Origin: Rugalucina vietnamica
Lineage: Eukaryota > Mollusca > Bivalvia > Lucinida > Lucinidae
NCBI GenBank assembly: GCA_964017185.1
Contig: OZ024883.1
Coordinates: 42,400,395 to 42,464,394 of the forward strand
Length of the DNA stretch: 64,000 nt
Reading direction: 5' to 3'
A model generated the notes under the pieces. The model was not told where the DNA came from. It made no database searches and saw nothing but the letters and a program-made list of their open reading frames with translations. The translations under genes and the position numbers were made by a program. Shown piece by piece: positions 42,674 through 54,382 of this stretch (its first letter is position 1; each line of letters opens with the position of its first letter).

Positions 42674-42877
42674 TTTATTTAGAGAGGGTAACCCAATTGG
42701 TAACATACCAATCAGTTTGAACTTTTAAATCATTTGTGTACTACATGTAATTTACATCAGTGTTTTTGTTATGAAAACAATTTAGGGATCGTCAAAGTAA
42801 GTCAAGACTGTGAACTATCGAGTATTTCTGAATTGAACAGCAGTGTTACTGCATGTTGCTTGCTTTTCCTACAAGGT

Positions 42878-44463
42878 CAGCTCGGTCAAATTAGCAGCAA
42901 ATTTGCTGCATCAAAAACGGTCAAGTTAGCAGCAATTTTACTGCAGCAAAATCGGTCATGTTACATGTAGCAGCAATTTTACTACAGCAAAAGCAGTCAA
43001 GTTAACGGCAATTTTGCTTGCAGCATTAGAATTAAATCTGCTGCAGCAAAATAAGTCAAGTTATCGGCAATTTTGCTGCAGCGAAATTGGTCAAGTTAGC
43101 AGTTTTTCGTGTGTTTTTTTGCTACAGCGAAAAACAGCCAAGTAAGCAGCAATTTCGGTTGCTGCGAACATTTTTGTCGCAGATTGTTTTGGCTTTAACT
43201 TAGGTGATATCGCATAAGAAAATGACGATTGATGTCACAATCACATCTTTTCGACGTACGAGTACATGTACGTCACATACGACCAACGTTCACCAAAATG
43301 TTCCATGTAAGTGGAAATTTTTGTCGCCATTTTTATTAATATTATTAGTAGTAGTAGTAATTATTATTATTTTTTTTTTTCTTTTTTTTTTCTTTTTCGT
43401 CTGGCTGTGATCGCTATGTAGAAAATGATGACGAATGCTGCGACAGAACTTTTCTAGACCACATATTACCAACATTATGGAAATGTTACCGATTTTTTAC
43501 AGTTTCGTCTGGCTATGAGCCCTATAGGAAACGAATACTTATGCCGCAAACAAGATTTTTCTATCCCACTCATAACATAGCTTAAGGACAAAAGTGTCCC
43601 TAGACTGGGTAATATGTGGGATATAAAACGTCTGTTTGTGATGAAATTCATCATCGTTTCTTATAGCGCTTATAGACAGACTTAAACGAAAACAAGAGAC
43701 CAAACCTTAGTGATTTGCTCATCAGTGTAAGCTTCAAGATCGACAATGATACTCTGGAGCCTTGTCTGTATGGACCTCATGTGCACAATTGACAGTATTC
43801 ATAAAGAGAAGTGCTATACACCGATTTGCACTTAATATGAAAGCTACGGGCCTTGTAGTTTAGAAAACTTTTTTTTTAATCTGATGCAATTATTCCCCCA
43901 CCTCAATGATGCTTCAGATAAAATTTGATCGCATTTGGCATGATCTTAGAGATAGTCATATTTGAAAGTGTAAACTGATGAACGCACAAACGGATGCACG
44001 GACGCCGGCTCAAGTAGCCTGATCCTATAAGCTCACTTTGTGAGGGCATACGTGAGCTAAAATATCGGCCACAAAAAATCCACTTTTAATGCTAGTGACA
44101 GGGAACTTTTGTTCAGAACGCGGGTCACAGGCGGCATAGAAAAATCATGTTTGTGACATTCATCATTATTTTCTAATGCGCTCACAGTCATTCGAAAAAC
44201 AAAAAACGTTGTCAACCGAAATTTTCCTCCTTTAATGCTGACAGGGAACTTTTGTCTGTAACTCAGGTAATAGGAGAGATAGAAAATGTGTGTTTGTGAG
44301 ATTCATCTTTTATGCCATTGAGCAAAAAGCTATATTTAAACGAAAACAATACGTGACAAAAAGTTTCGCTGTAGAAAGTTAGACAATTTATTGCCCCCCC
44401 CCCCTTTTTTTTTTTGCTGCTGCTGCTGTTGCAACAGATTTGCTGCTAACTTGACTGAGCTGT
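42878..44463. mobile_element. Foldback element with GCAGCAAATTTGC ends
   Basis: The left side is a degenerate tandem array of ~55 bp units (GTCAAGTTAGCAGCAATTTT). The right end GCTGCTAACTTGACTGAGCT is its inverse. The interior (43400-44390) holds degenerate repeats around TTCATCATC...ACGAAAAC and a pearl-like right end (43840-44062, GACGCCGGCTCAAGTAGCCT plus hairpin). Confidence 0.5.
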
Positions 44464-46047
44464 CAGTCAAATTCAACAAATATGTAGTATAACAGAACAA
44501 CACTCTACAGTTCCGTACTGTGACTTCCAGTAAGAAGTTATTGCACTTTTTCTGCCGCCTTCATTAGTAAATTAGTAATATAAAGTAAGCCTACATCATT
44601 TGATATTTACATGTATCAGAATTAAAGTTTTAAACTTGAAAGAAAAAACAGAGAGTCATACAACAATGTTTACCAGGCATTTACTAAGGGAATTTTCAAT
44701 ATGGTCATACATCAATACAGTCATGTAGTACTGAATATTTTTCTGTGACAGTATGTGTTTACCCATCATTTTCAGTGCATGAGGTTAAATTTTGACACTG
44801 ATTGGTTCAACAATAACAAGTTGGTCAAAGTTACAATCCAAGTGAGAACTACCTATTTTTAAATGTAATGGTCAATTTTGCCATTGTCAATCAAAAATTG
44901 ACAGGCTCCGCCCTGCACATTGAAAAAAATCGGACTATATGTTTGTTTGAATTGATGCTTTACGTCCCAATCAACAGCAATGGTCATGGGACGTTGCCTC
45001 CATTTTATGGGACTTTTACCCAACATTAGGATGTCATGACACTCAAAATGCGCTTCATAAATATAACCACACAACTGAGCCAATAAAGCTATATGTATGG
45101 ATGGTTTGACTAAACCACTTTTCCTGGGCAGCTAACCAGTAATCATATGGTCGGTCAGTAGATTAGAAGCTTTGTATGGAGCCGTCTAGCTATTTCTCCA
45201 AGGCCCCAATGGGCGAGGGCCCCTTCAGTATGTGTGCAACTGAAATAGATTTCAATGTATGAGGTACATCTCTCTGCGCTAAACATGAATATAATATTAA
45301 ACACCGACCATCATATGATAAGAGAATTGCCAGATGTTTCTACAAGTATACTGGTCAAAATAAGTTAAGCCCCATGCCAGTTGTCCATGATAGGCATATC
45401 GTTAAATTGCCAGAGTTTATTTGTTAATTTCAAATATATCGACAGGATGCACGGTTCGGTTCTATCTATCTTCATATACTCAACTCGATACTGAGTCGGT
45501 CAATTTCTGATCATCATCTCAGGTGTGGGGTGGGTGCTAAATTTTGAATTTAGCAAGATGGGGAGAACATTCGGGATGGGCCATTAAAACTATTTACAAG
45601 AAGCCAAACAGAGGCATACTAAAATGTATACCTCTGAACCCCTAATCTATATAATCTAAGCGCCAAAACGCTTCGTTATATCCTCCGAGCCCCCTGGTGA
45701 AATAATGTCATTTGGCGTGTCACCATTCAGAAACTATTCAGATTCAGACAGCGATAATGTGTAAGATATGATTACAGAGAGCTTAAGATATGTGCTAAAT
45801 TGTTCAAGAGGCCCCAGATTTCCGCCAATTTTATAAGAATAAAGGGCCATTTTGGAACGGTTACTGTAGCGCGTGACACTCTTATACAGAAAAGTTATTG
45901 ATGCAAATGAAAACTTGCAGATGTTTAAAAGAATCATTGTTGCTTTGTCTCTAAAAGTCTCATTCATATAAAAGTTATGATAAAATGAAGTTTATCTAAA
46001 CGTTTCATGCAAAAGGTTTAGTTATGACAAAAATGAAATAATAATTG
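44464..46047. other. Intergenic with a repeat shared with 37945-38115
   Basis: 44935-45115 matches 37945-38115. The remainder is AT-rich with no gene seen. Confidence 0.45.
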
Positions 46048-46419
46048 AATTATTTACATATGTCTATGAAAAAGCCGAGACTTAATTCATCATGACTAGT
46101 TTGTGTTGGTCACAATGTTTAAAAGCATGCTCATATTCATTGTACACAATAGATGTAGAAACCATTTTCATTGTTTTTGTTGTCTACACTGCAAAAAGTG
46201 GTATTTTTGTTCTCCGACCATTGAGACATCGACAATTATTTACATATGTCTATGAAAAAGCCGAGACTTAATTCATCATGACTAGTTTGTGTTGGTCACA
46301 ATGTTTAAAAGCATGCTCATATTCATTGTACACAATAGATGTAGAAACCCTTTTCATTGTTTTTGTTGTCTACACTGCAAAAAGTGGTATTTTTGTTCTC
46401 CGACCATTGAGACATCGGA
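46048..46419. repeat. 186-bp tandem duplication
   Basis: 46048-46233 and 46234-46419 are nearly identical (AATTATTTACATATGTCTAT to CGACCATTGAGACATCG), so the duplication is recent. Confidence 0.92.
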
Positions 46420-47444
46420 AAAGGTACTTAAAAGTAAGCAATGACCAGGAAATGACAATATCAGAAAAAAGATAAAATAAAATAAATACAATAACAATAA
46501 AAAAAATAAATAAATAAAAAGGAGAAGAAAAAGAAAAGAATAAAAACAGGTGGGGAAAAACCTAAATTGAGAATCAGGTACCAACCCAGAGACCATATCG
46601 TGAGCCGAGTGAGCAGCTATTTCCCGATATGTGGCCACTCAGCTACCTGGACTTAACTAAGCAAATGAAAACGTACATTAAAGGTGCAAACAGCACAAAA
46701 ACCACAACATAGGTGTCGCCTTGGAACGATCTGTAATATCAGTATAAAAAGTATTGGGGGGGGGGGCGAGGGAACGGGTCTGACAGGGCCGTAACATCAT
46801 CCCCAGCTTATGTGCAGTGGTTCACAACATGGACCACATGTTTGAGTGGATCTTCATTTTTTTCTCTAGTATGGTTAGATACTTCTAGTCTATTGCAATT
46901 TTCTATAGTATGAATAATGCATTTGACCGGCCGCGGTAGTTAGGTGTTATGTGTCCGGCTGGTACATACCTGTCAAGTTGGTCACTAATCCTGGAGTATA
47001 ACAAAAAGACAAACCACCCATAAGGTGCAACGGGGAATAGAATTTTTATCAACACCGATATTGTATACAACGTACGACCCTTTCAAGATTATTTCAATCA
47101 TAAATGTAAATTTTATGAGACGCGAGGCCGGGGGAGGGAAGCTCCTTATTGTTTCCCCTTAGGTTCCTGAAACCCCAAACGTTTTTACTTGCTCCCCAGA
47201 CCCCTGGAAGTAAAAGGCCCTTCTCCCAAGACCCATGAAATCAATGACCCTTCCCCCCAGATCCCCGTAACAGATGCGAATACGGGCATACCACCTAGCA
47301 CGCCTGCAAGCAGAAGTTGTGTTGTCCCACTTGTACACCATGTATAGCAAACTGGACACAAGCAATAATAAGAATCGGCCACAGGGGCCACAGGGGCCAT
47401 CCAAAACACCGGAAATGTGTCTGATGGCATTAGTTCTTGGTCAT
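46420..47444. other. Intergenic; SINE-like and A-rich pieces
   Basis: 46465-46530 is A-rich. 46570-46660 resembles 52160-52290 (GTGAGCCGAGTGAGCAGCTA). 47070-47345 resembles the body of the SINE at 4284-4527 (CCTTTCAAGATTATTTCAAT). No gene seen. Confidence 0.45.
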
Positions 47445-49110
47445 TGCTTACTTTAAACTTCCCACGAGTTTTAATGATGGAACTTTGGTTCTAATTGCAT
47501 TTGTTCTTAGTCATTGCTTACTTTAAACTTCCCACACGGACTTTGGTTCTAATTGCACTGGTTCTTGGTCATTGTTTACTTTAAACTTCCCACATGAGTT
47601 TTAATGATGGAACTTTGGTTCTAATTGCATTTGTTCTTAGTCATTGCTTACTTTAAACTTCCCACACGGGTTTTAATGATGGACTTTGGTTCTAATTGTA
47701 TTTGTTCTTGGTCATTCCTTACTTTAAACTTCCCACATGAGTTTTAAATGATGGAACTTTGGTTCTGACTGCATTAGTTCTTGATCATTGCTTACTTTAA
47801 GCTTCCCATATGTGCTTTATGATAGACTTTTGTTCTTAATTTCCCACACGAGTGCTTACTTTTAGATTCCCACATGCGTTTTTTTAGGATGGACTTTTGT
47901 TCTGATTGCACCAGCTCTTGTTCATGGTTACAATTTATCTTCGTAAATGAGGTTTTAGGACATGTAGGATGAACTTGGGTTCTGATAACACCAGTTGTTG
48001 ATCATTGCTTACTTTTAAATTTAGAATGGACTTTGGTTCTGATTGCAACAGTTCTTGGCAATTGCTTACTTATAACTTCCCACTTGAGTTTTTTAAAGAT
48101 GGACTATTGTTCTAATTGCACAAGGTCTTGGTCATTGCTTACTTTAAACTTTACACCGGGGTATGTTTTTAAGATAGACTTTGGTTCTGATAGCACTAGC
48201 TCTTGGTAATTGCTTACTTTTAAATTCCAACATGATTTTTAGACGGACTTTAGTTCTTGACCATTGCTTACTCTAAACTACCCACATGATTTTTGATGGA
48301 CTTTGGTTCTGACTGCACCAGTTCCTGTTCATTACTTACTTTTAACTTCCCATCTGAGATTGTAGGTAGTTGCACCAGCTATTGATCATTACATTCTTTA
48401 ACTTCTAAAATGGGTTTTTAGGATGGACTTTGGTTCTAATTGCACTAGTTCTTGGTCATTGCTTACTTTAAATTTCCCACATGAGTTATTAGCTATATAT
48501 AATAGACTTTTGTTCTAACTGTACTAGCTCTTGGTCATTGCTTACATTTAACTTCCCACGGGGTTTTAGGAAGGATTTTTGTTCTGATGTCACCAATTCT
48601 TTATCAATGCTTAAATTTAACTTCCCACATGAAGTTTTAGGATGGACATTTGTTTTGGTTGCACCCGTTCTTTATCATTGCTTAAATTTAACTTCCCACA
48701 TGAAGTTTAAGGATGGACATTTGTTCTGGTTGCACCCGTTCTTTATCATTGCTTAAATTTAACTTCCCACATGAAGTTTAAGGATGGACATTTGTTCTGG
48801 TTGCACCCGTTCTTTATCATTGCTTAAATTTAACTTCCCACATGAAGTTTTAGGATGGACATTTGTTCTGGTTGCACCAATTCTTGATCATTGCTTAAAT
48901 TTAACTTCCCACATGAAGTTTTAGGATGGACATTTGTTCTGGTTGCACCAATTCTTGATCATTGCTTAAATTTAACTTCCCACATGAAGTTTTAGGATGG
49001 ACATTTGTTCTGGTTGCACCAATTCTTGATCATTGCTTAAATTTAACTTCCCACATGAAGTTTTAGGATGGACATTTGTTCTGGTTGCACCCGTTCTTTA
49101 TCATTGTGGG
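47445..49110. repeat. ~71-bp minisatellite with a homogeneity gradient
   Basis: About 20 units of the type ACTTCCCACATGAAGTTTTA-GGATGGACATTTGTTCTGGT. Units before ~48550 are divergent and of varied length. From 48600 on they are nearly identical at 71 bp. Confidence 0.88.
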
Positions 49111-49154
49111 CGTTAAATAAGCAATGATCAAAAGCTAGTACAATCAGAGCTTAA

Positions 49155-50134
49155 GGATGATGCCGATAGTATAGGTGATTTTAAACGGCTTGTTTGATTT
49201 TTCTTATTTTTACTTTGAAGATACTTCAATATGTTTACTTTGCACCAGGAAAATCAAAAGTTCGGGGTCACCGGGCTTAATTTTTATTTATACCGGTTGA
49301 AAGAACACCCATTGCATGTGCCGAAAAAAGGCCGATTTTGCTAGTTGCTACTACATTTTGGCAACAAAAAATTCGAAAAGTACAATCAGTTCTATCCAAA
49401 TGCCATACATTTCATCAAGACTAGACATTGATGAGCGTATATAACTATCATCAAGTGTGCGCTTTGCCTTAAAGTGGTTTTACGAAGAGATATTTTGTAA
49501 ACTTGTGCTTTTATGGCTATATTGTTTTCGTCCTTGTTGACGTAGCAAATCTAATGTTTTTCAAAAACTCGCCGATAAATTTCCGCGATAAACTTTTCAG
49601 TGCAAGTCCACCTTATAACAAGTTATTTGGTTAGAAAAAATCATGTGGTCAGCGAAAAAAAAAAAAAAAAAAAAAAACAAAAACAAAAAAAAAAAAACTA
49701 CAGACAACTATGCTACCCCATCCCCTTTGATTCTGCTTATGGTTTTCGAATTTTTTGTATGTGTTAAAAGTGCACTGTAGATTGTAGACCATAATGTTAT
49801 ACCTGAATGTAAGCAATGTTTCTTGGTTGATATTCAGTAAAAGTTGAGAGCATACTGCTTGCTTGTATAATTGAACGTGCAGTTTTAATCAGCCCAGTGC
49901 AGCAAATTTCAAAGCCATGGCGCCAAAAAACGTCACACGAAATAGACCTAAATGCAACGTAACGTCGCCTTTATTATTACGTCATTGGCGTCATTCCTAT
50001 TCAAAAACATCGTCAAATTGTACAGATGCCATTTAGACAATTATTTAGTAAATTTGTTTTACATAAATCCTCCGTTTTCAAAATCCGAAGCTGGCTCTCA
50101 ACAAGAGTTATTTCCCATGTTGTCGGCATAATCC
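49155..50134. mobile_element. TTAA-flanked MITE (piggyBac/Kolobok-like)
   Basis: TTAA at 49151-49154 and 50135-50138. Ends GGATGATGCCGATAG and rc TGTCGGCATAATCC are inverted. No transposase; 49658-49693 is an A-run. It lies within an inverted unit of the adjacent minisatellite (AGCAATGATCAAAAGCTAGT before, CCATCCTAAACTAATTCATG after). Confidence 0.75.
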
Positions 50135-50239
50135 TTAAGTCCATCCTAAACTAATTCATGTGGGAAATTCATTTGTCTGACGAAACAAGGTTCAGTTGAA
50201 TGCGGACAAGTTGTTTTTGGGTGAGGAAAATTGAACATA

Positions 50240-50820
50240 AATATATCAAATTGTAAAATAATTTATTAGATGAAGTAAAATCTATATAATTCAATGCCTG
50301 CCCCTTAGATATATTTTAGCTCACCTGAGCCGAAGGCTCACAGGTGAGCTTATAGGATAGGCAGGCACCTGGCGTCCGTCCGTCGTCGTCGTCCGTCCAC
50401 CATTTCAAAGATCTTCTTCTCTGAAATCCCTTGGCCAATCAATGCCAAATTTTACATGAAGCATCTATAGGAAGGGGAAGCAATGTGTATATAAATAATC
50501 CAGGTGACATGACCACGACGGCCGCTATGCCCATATATATCAAATTGTAAAATAGTTTATTAGATGAAGTAAAATCTATATAATTCAATGCCTGCCCCTT
50601 AGATATATTTTAGCTCACCTGAGCCGAAGGCTCACAGGTGAGCTTATAGGATAGGCAGGCACCTGGCGTCCGTCCGTCGTCGTCGTCCGCCCACCATTTC
50701 AAAGATCTTCTTCTCTGAAACCCCTTGGCCAATCAATGCCAAATTTTATGAAGCATCTATAGGAAGGGGGAAGCAATGTGTATATAAATAATCCAGGTGA
50801 CATGACCATGACGGCCGCCA
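50240..50820. repeat. Tandem ~297-bp duplication of a pearl-like terminus plus flank
   Basis: The block from AAATTGTAAAATA.TTTATTAG through the TTTTAGCTCACCTGAGCCGA hairpin to GCCCATATAT is present twice (50240-50530, 50535-50825). Non-element flank is included, so this is a segmental duplication rather than two insertions. Confidence 0.85.
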
Positions 50821-52047
50821 TGCCCATATATGATAAAAACCCTTAAAAATCTTCTCCGCAACCAGTGAACTGATTTCAAGGAAACTTGGCATGAAACATC
50901 GGGGACTAGAATATTTAATGTGTTGATAAATCATGACCCTGTGATGATCTTGAGCTATTTTACGACAAGGTCAATATAGATCACCCACGCGTTTGATTGG
51001 GGGAAATGGTTAAAGTGCCATTTGAAGAGAAAATCTTGCAGGAAATGTGCAGTTGGACTGAAGATTTATGATTCTGAAAAAAAAAAAAAAAATATGGACA
51101 ACAGGGGCTGGTCTGCCCACACCCAGGGGCAATGTACATGTTTTTTCCATAAAATTCACAGATCTTCGCTGAAACCGCTTGGCCAATCAAAGCCAATTTT
51201 TATAGGAAACATCTATACGAAGGGTGAACCAATGTGTTAATAAATAATCCGGGTCATATTACCAATATGGCCGCCATGCCCATATTTGGTATAAACCTTT
51301 CAAAACACATCTTCTCCGGAACCCCTGGGCCAATTTCAACGAAACTTGGTATGTAGCACACGGGCCTAAGTACTACAATGTGTATATAAATCATGTTCCT
51401 GATGTGACCTTGGCCTGTTTTACGGCAAGGTCAACATAGGTCGCTCATGCATTTAAATTTGAAAATTTGTTCAAATGTCATTCGAAGGGCAAAACGTGTA
51501 TGAAATGGGCAAATGGACTGGCAATTTAAGATGCTGAAAACATTTGGACCCATGGAATTGGTCTGCCCCACCCCGGGGCAGTAAACATGTATATAACCAT
51601 AATATTCAAAGGTCTTGGAACCGCTTGGCCAATCAAAGTCAAATTTTATAGGAAACATCTATATGAAGGGGTAAACAATGTGTTTATAAATAATTCAGGT
51701 AACATGACCAATAGGGCCACCAATATGGTAAAAAATCTTCAAAAATCTTCTCTGGAACTGCTAAACCTATTGCAACAAAACTTGACATGTAGCACTTAAT
51801 TGGGGCTGCAGTACTACAATGTCTTTTAAAATCATGACCATGTGATGACCTTGATGGATTTTACGGCAAGGTCAACTCGTGTCACATAAGCAGAAAACTG
51901 TAAAAATGTCATTGAATGGTGGGCTTTTCTGACCCTGCCCTATATATACATGTACATACATGTATATGACAATAATGATCAAACAAGATTATTGGTATAT
52001 ATATATATCTAAGGTGAGCGTTTACAAGACCATTTTGGTCCTCAGGT
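50313..52047 (-). mobile_element. Pearl-like element, reverse, with tandem ~350-450-bp core units
   Basis: Read on the minus strand it has the start block (AGGACCAAAATGGTCTTGTA), several core units each with ATGGGCATGGCGGCC-like and TTGACCTTGCCGTAAAA motifs, GACGACGACGG, and a 3' hairpin GCTCACCTGTGAGCCTTCGG. It belongs to the family at 24327-25805. Confidence 0.75.
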
Positions 52048-53529
52048 TATTAGCGCAACATCCATGTCTCATTAGTGTTACAGCAATGTAAATAATTAAA
52101 TGTAAAATAACAACTATTTACAAAAGGTACAAGTAGGTAAAGATCAGGAAAAGGCGCAATCAGAAAAAGATTCCCACTCAAAAAACCAAGGTGGAAAAAA
52201 ACCAAACTAACAATCAGATACTTATACCATGAAAACATATCGTAAGCCGAATGAGCAGCTATTTTCCCAATAGGTGGCCACTCAGTTACCTTAACCTAAC
52301 TAAAAATATGAAAACATACATAAGGCACCAACAGCACAAAAAAAATTAAACACCAAGACATAAAACAAAAAGAAAAAAAAAACGTTTTGACGTTAACTAA
52401 GAACTGTTTTTCATTTTTGAATGAAAGGGAAACCAAACGCACAAATTACACTAGCCTGCAAAACAAAAAAAAAAAAAAGTTCTTTGGATTTTCATTTCAT
52501 TTCCAAATGATACAAGAGAACTCAACTTTCCGTTCACTTTCTAGAACAACCAAATAAAACCTAAATAAAACCTTGCAATATCTTTAGAAATGAATCATGT
52601 AAGAGTACAAATAATGGTTTCACTGCAACAAGATATTTTGTACAAGTATCAAATGGCGAAACTGTCCATTAAAACTCGACAGATGCTCTGAATGTATTCT
52701 TATGAATATCACAGATTCAAACTTTATACCGACGAATGGGTTGTTACCAGCCACACATCCTTTAACACGAGTAAAAGAAGACATAAAGAACTGATACAGT
52801 TAAAAGAATCACTGCAACAAGATATATTGTATTAAACGAAATAGTCCCATAAAACTGGACAAATGCCCTGAATTATTTGTATTCTCATGGCTAACAAAGA
52901 TTCTATGTTGCTTAACCTTGGCGGTTTTACCACCTATACACCATTTCAAAAGTTATTAACATTAATATACTTAAACATAACAAATGATGCAGTTAATAGA
53001 ATCACTGCAACAAGATATCGTGTTTCAAACGAAACAGTCCACTAAAACTGGACCGATGCCCTAAATTATTTGTATTCTCATGGCGGTGCTGTTCGAATTT
53101 ATTTCTATGTATATTCATGTCACAGAATCGACGTTACTTTATCCCGCTGAATGGGTGCTAAAACTTGACAGATGCCCATAATATTTACTATTCTCAGAAT
53201 TTATTTCTATGTACATTCATGTCGCAGAATCGATGTTACTTTATCCAGATGAACGGGTGTTTATCATTCTCACATACTTTATTCAACTGGAATATACATA
53301 GAAATAAATTATTTAAGAACTGGTACAGAAACAATGACTGTCACAATACATGTATATTGTGTATCAAAAGAAACAATATACTAAGAGGACAGATGCCCTG
53401 AATGATTTGTATTCTTATGGCTATCACAGATTCTTGCTTTATATATACCGGTGAATGAGGTTGTACCAGACACGCTCCTTTTCAGTAATGTTTTACATGA
53501 ATATGACTAGAAATAAATTATCTTAAAAA

Positions 53530-53639
<110 letters not shown>

Positions 53640-53866
53640 GGAAAAAACTTTGACAGAGCCGGTGTACCACAAGTGATAAAGTTTTGGTAACACTAGAAAG
53701 GATTGATAACACTAGAAAGGACTATGCTTGCTATACCTTTTTCCAGTGCCATGTGAAACGCGTGGGCATGTCTAGGATCGCATTTAATGAGATACCCATT
53801 TGAAGCTGTTCTATCAACAAATGAATATCAATGTCATAGGTAAACCGACAGGCTGAAAGAAATTGT

Positions 53867-54068
53867 TTGTTTGTATTGAGGTTTAACGTCCCAATCAACA
53901 ATTTTTCAGTCATGTCGGGACGGAGACATCGCTTCCTGGGTTTTAACCAGTACTCTAGGGAGTTAATGTGTCTTGCTCAAGGACACAACACGGTGACCCT
54001 TATGGGAATCGAACCCAGGACCTCTCGATTCGGAGTCCGACGCTCTACCACTAGGCCACCGCGCTCCC
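53867..54068 (-). mobile_element. tRNA-derived SINE, best-preserved copy
   Basis: The minus strand begins GCGCGGTGGCCTAGTGGTAG (A box TGGCCTAGTGG) and has a perfect B box GGTTCGATTCC. A middle segment GTGTCCTTGAGCAAGACACA and a tail ending TTGATTGGGACGTTAAACC follow. Same family as 540-720, 8418-8570, 12430-12578 and 25822-25925. Confidence 0.85.
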
Positions 54069-54382
54069 TCTGAAAGAAATAAACTGCGACAATATAATGT
54101 AAATTAACAGAAACAGTCTACTAAAGTTGGACAGTTGTCCTGAATTATTTGTATTCTCATCGTTATCTTAGTCGATGTTGCTACTTCCCGATGGTTTGAC
54201 CAATCACACATTCCAGTACATTGATTCAATGCAATCACCAATTAAACTTTCCAGGAAGCTGTCACTATTAACTGTCGCTTTTAATGCTTTAAAAGACTAA
54301 ACACGATAATACACTAATCTCACGACGACCGGAAAGCATTCAACCAAAAAAGACATACGAAGTATGCTTGTTCGTAAAATTC

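Noticed and set aside
53867..54068. Functional tRNA gene
   Set aside because: A and B boxes are present but the cloverleaf is poor and the same block recurs as a dispersed SINE with a common tail.
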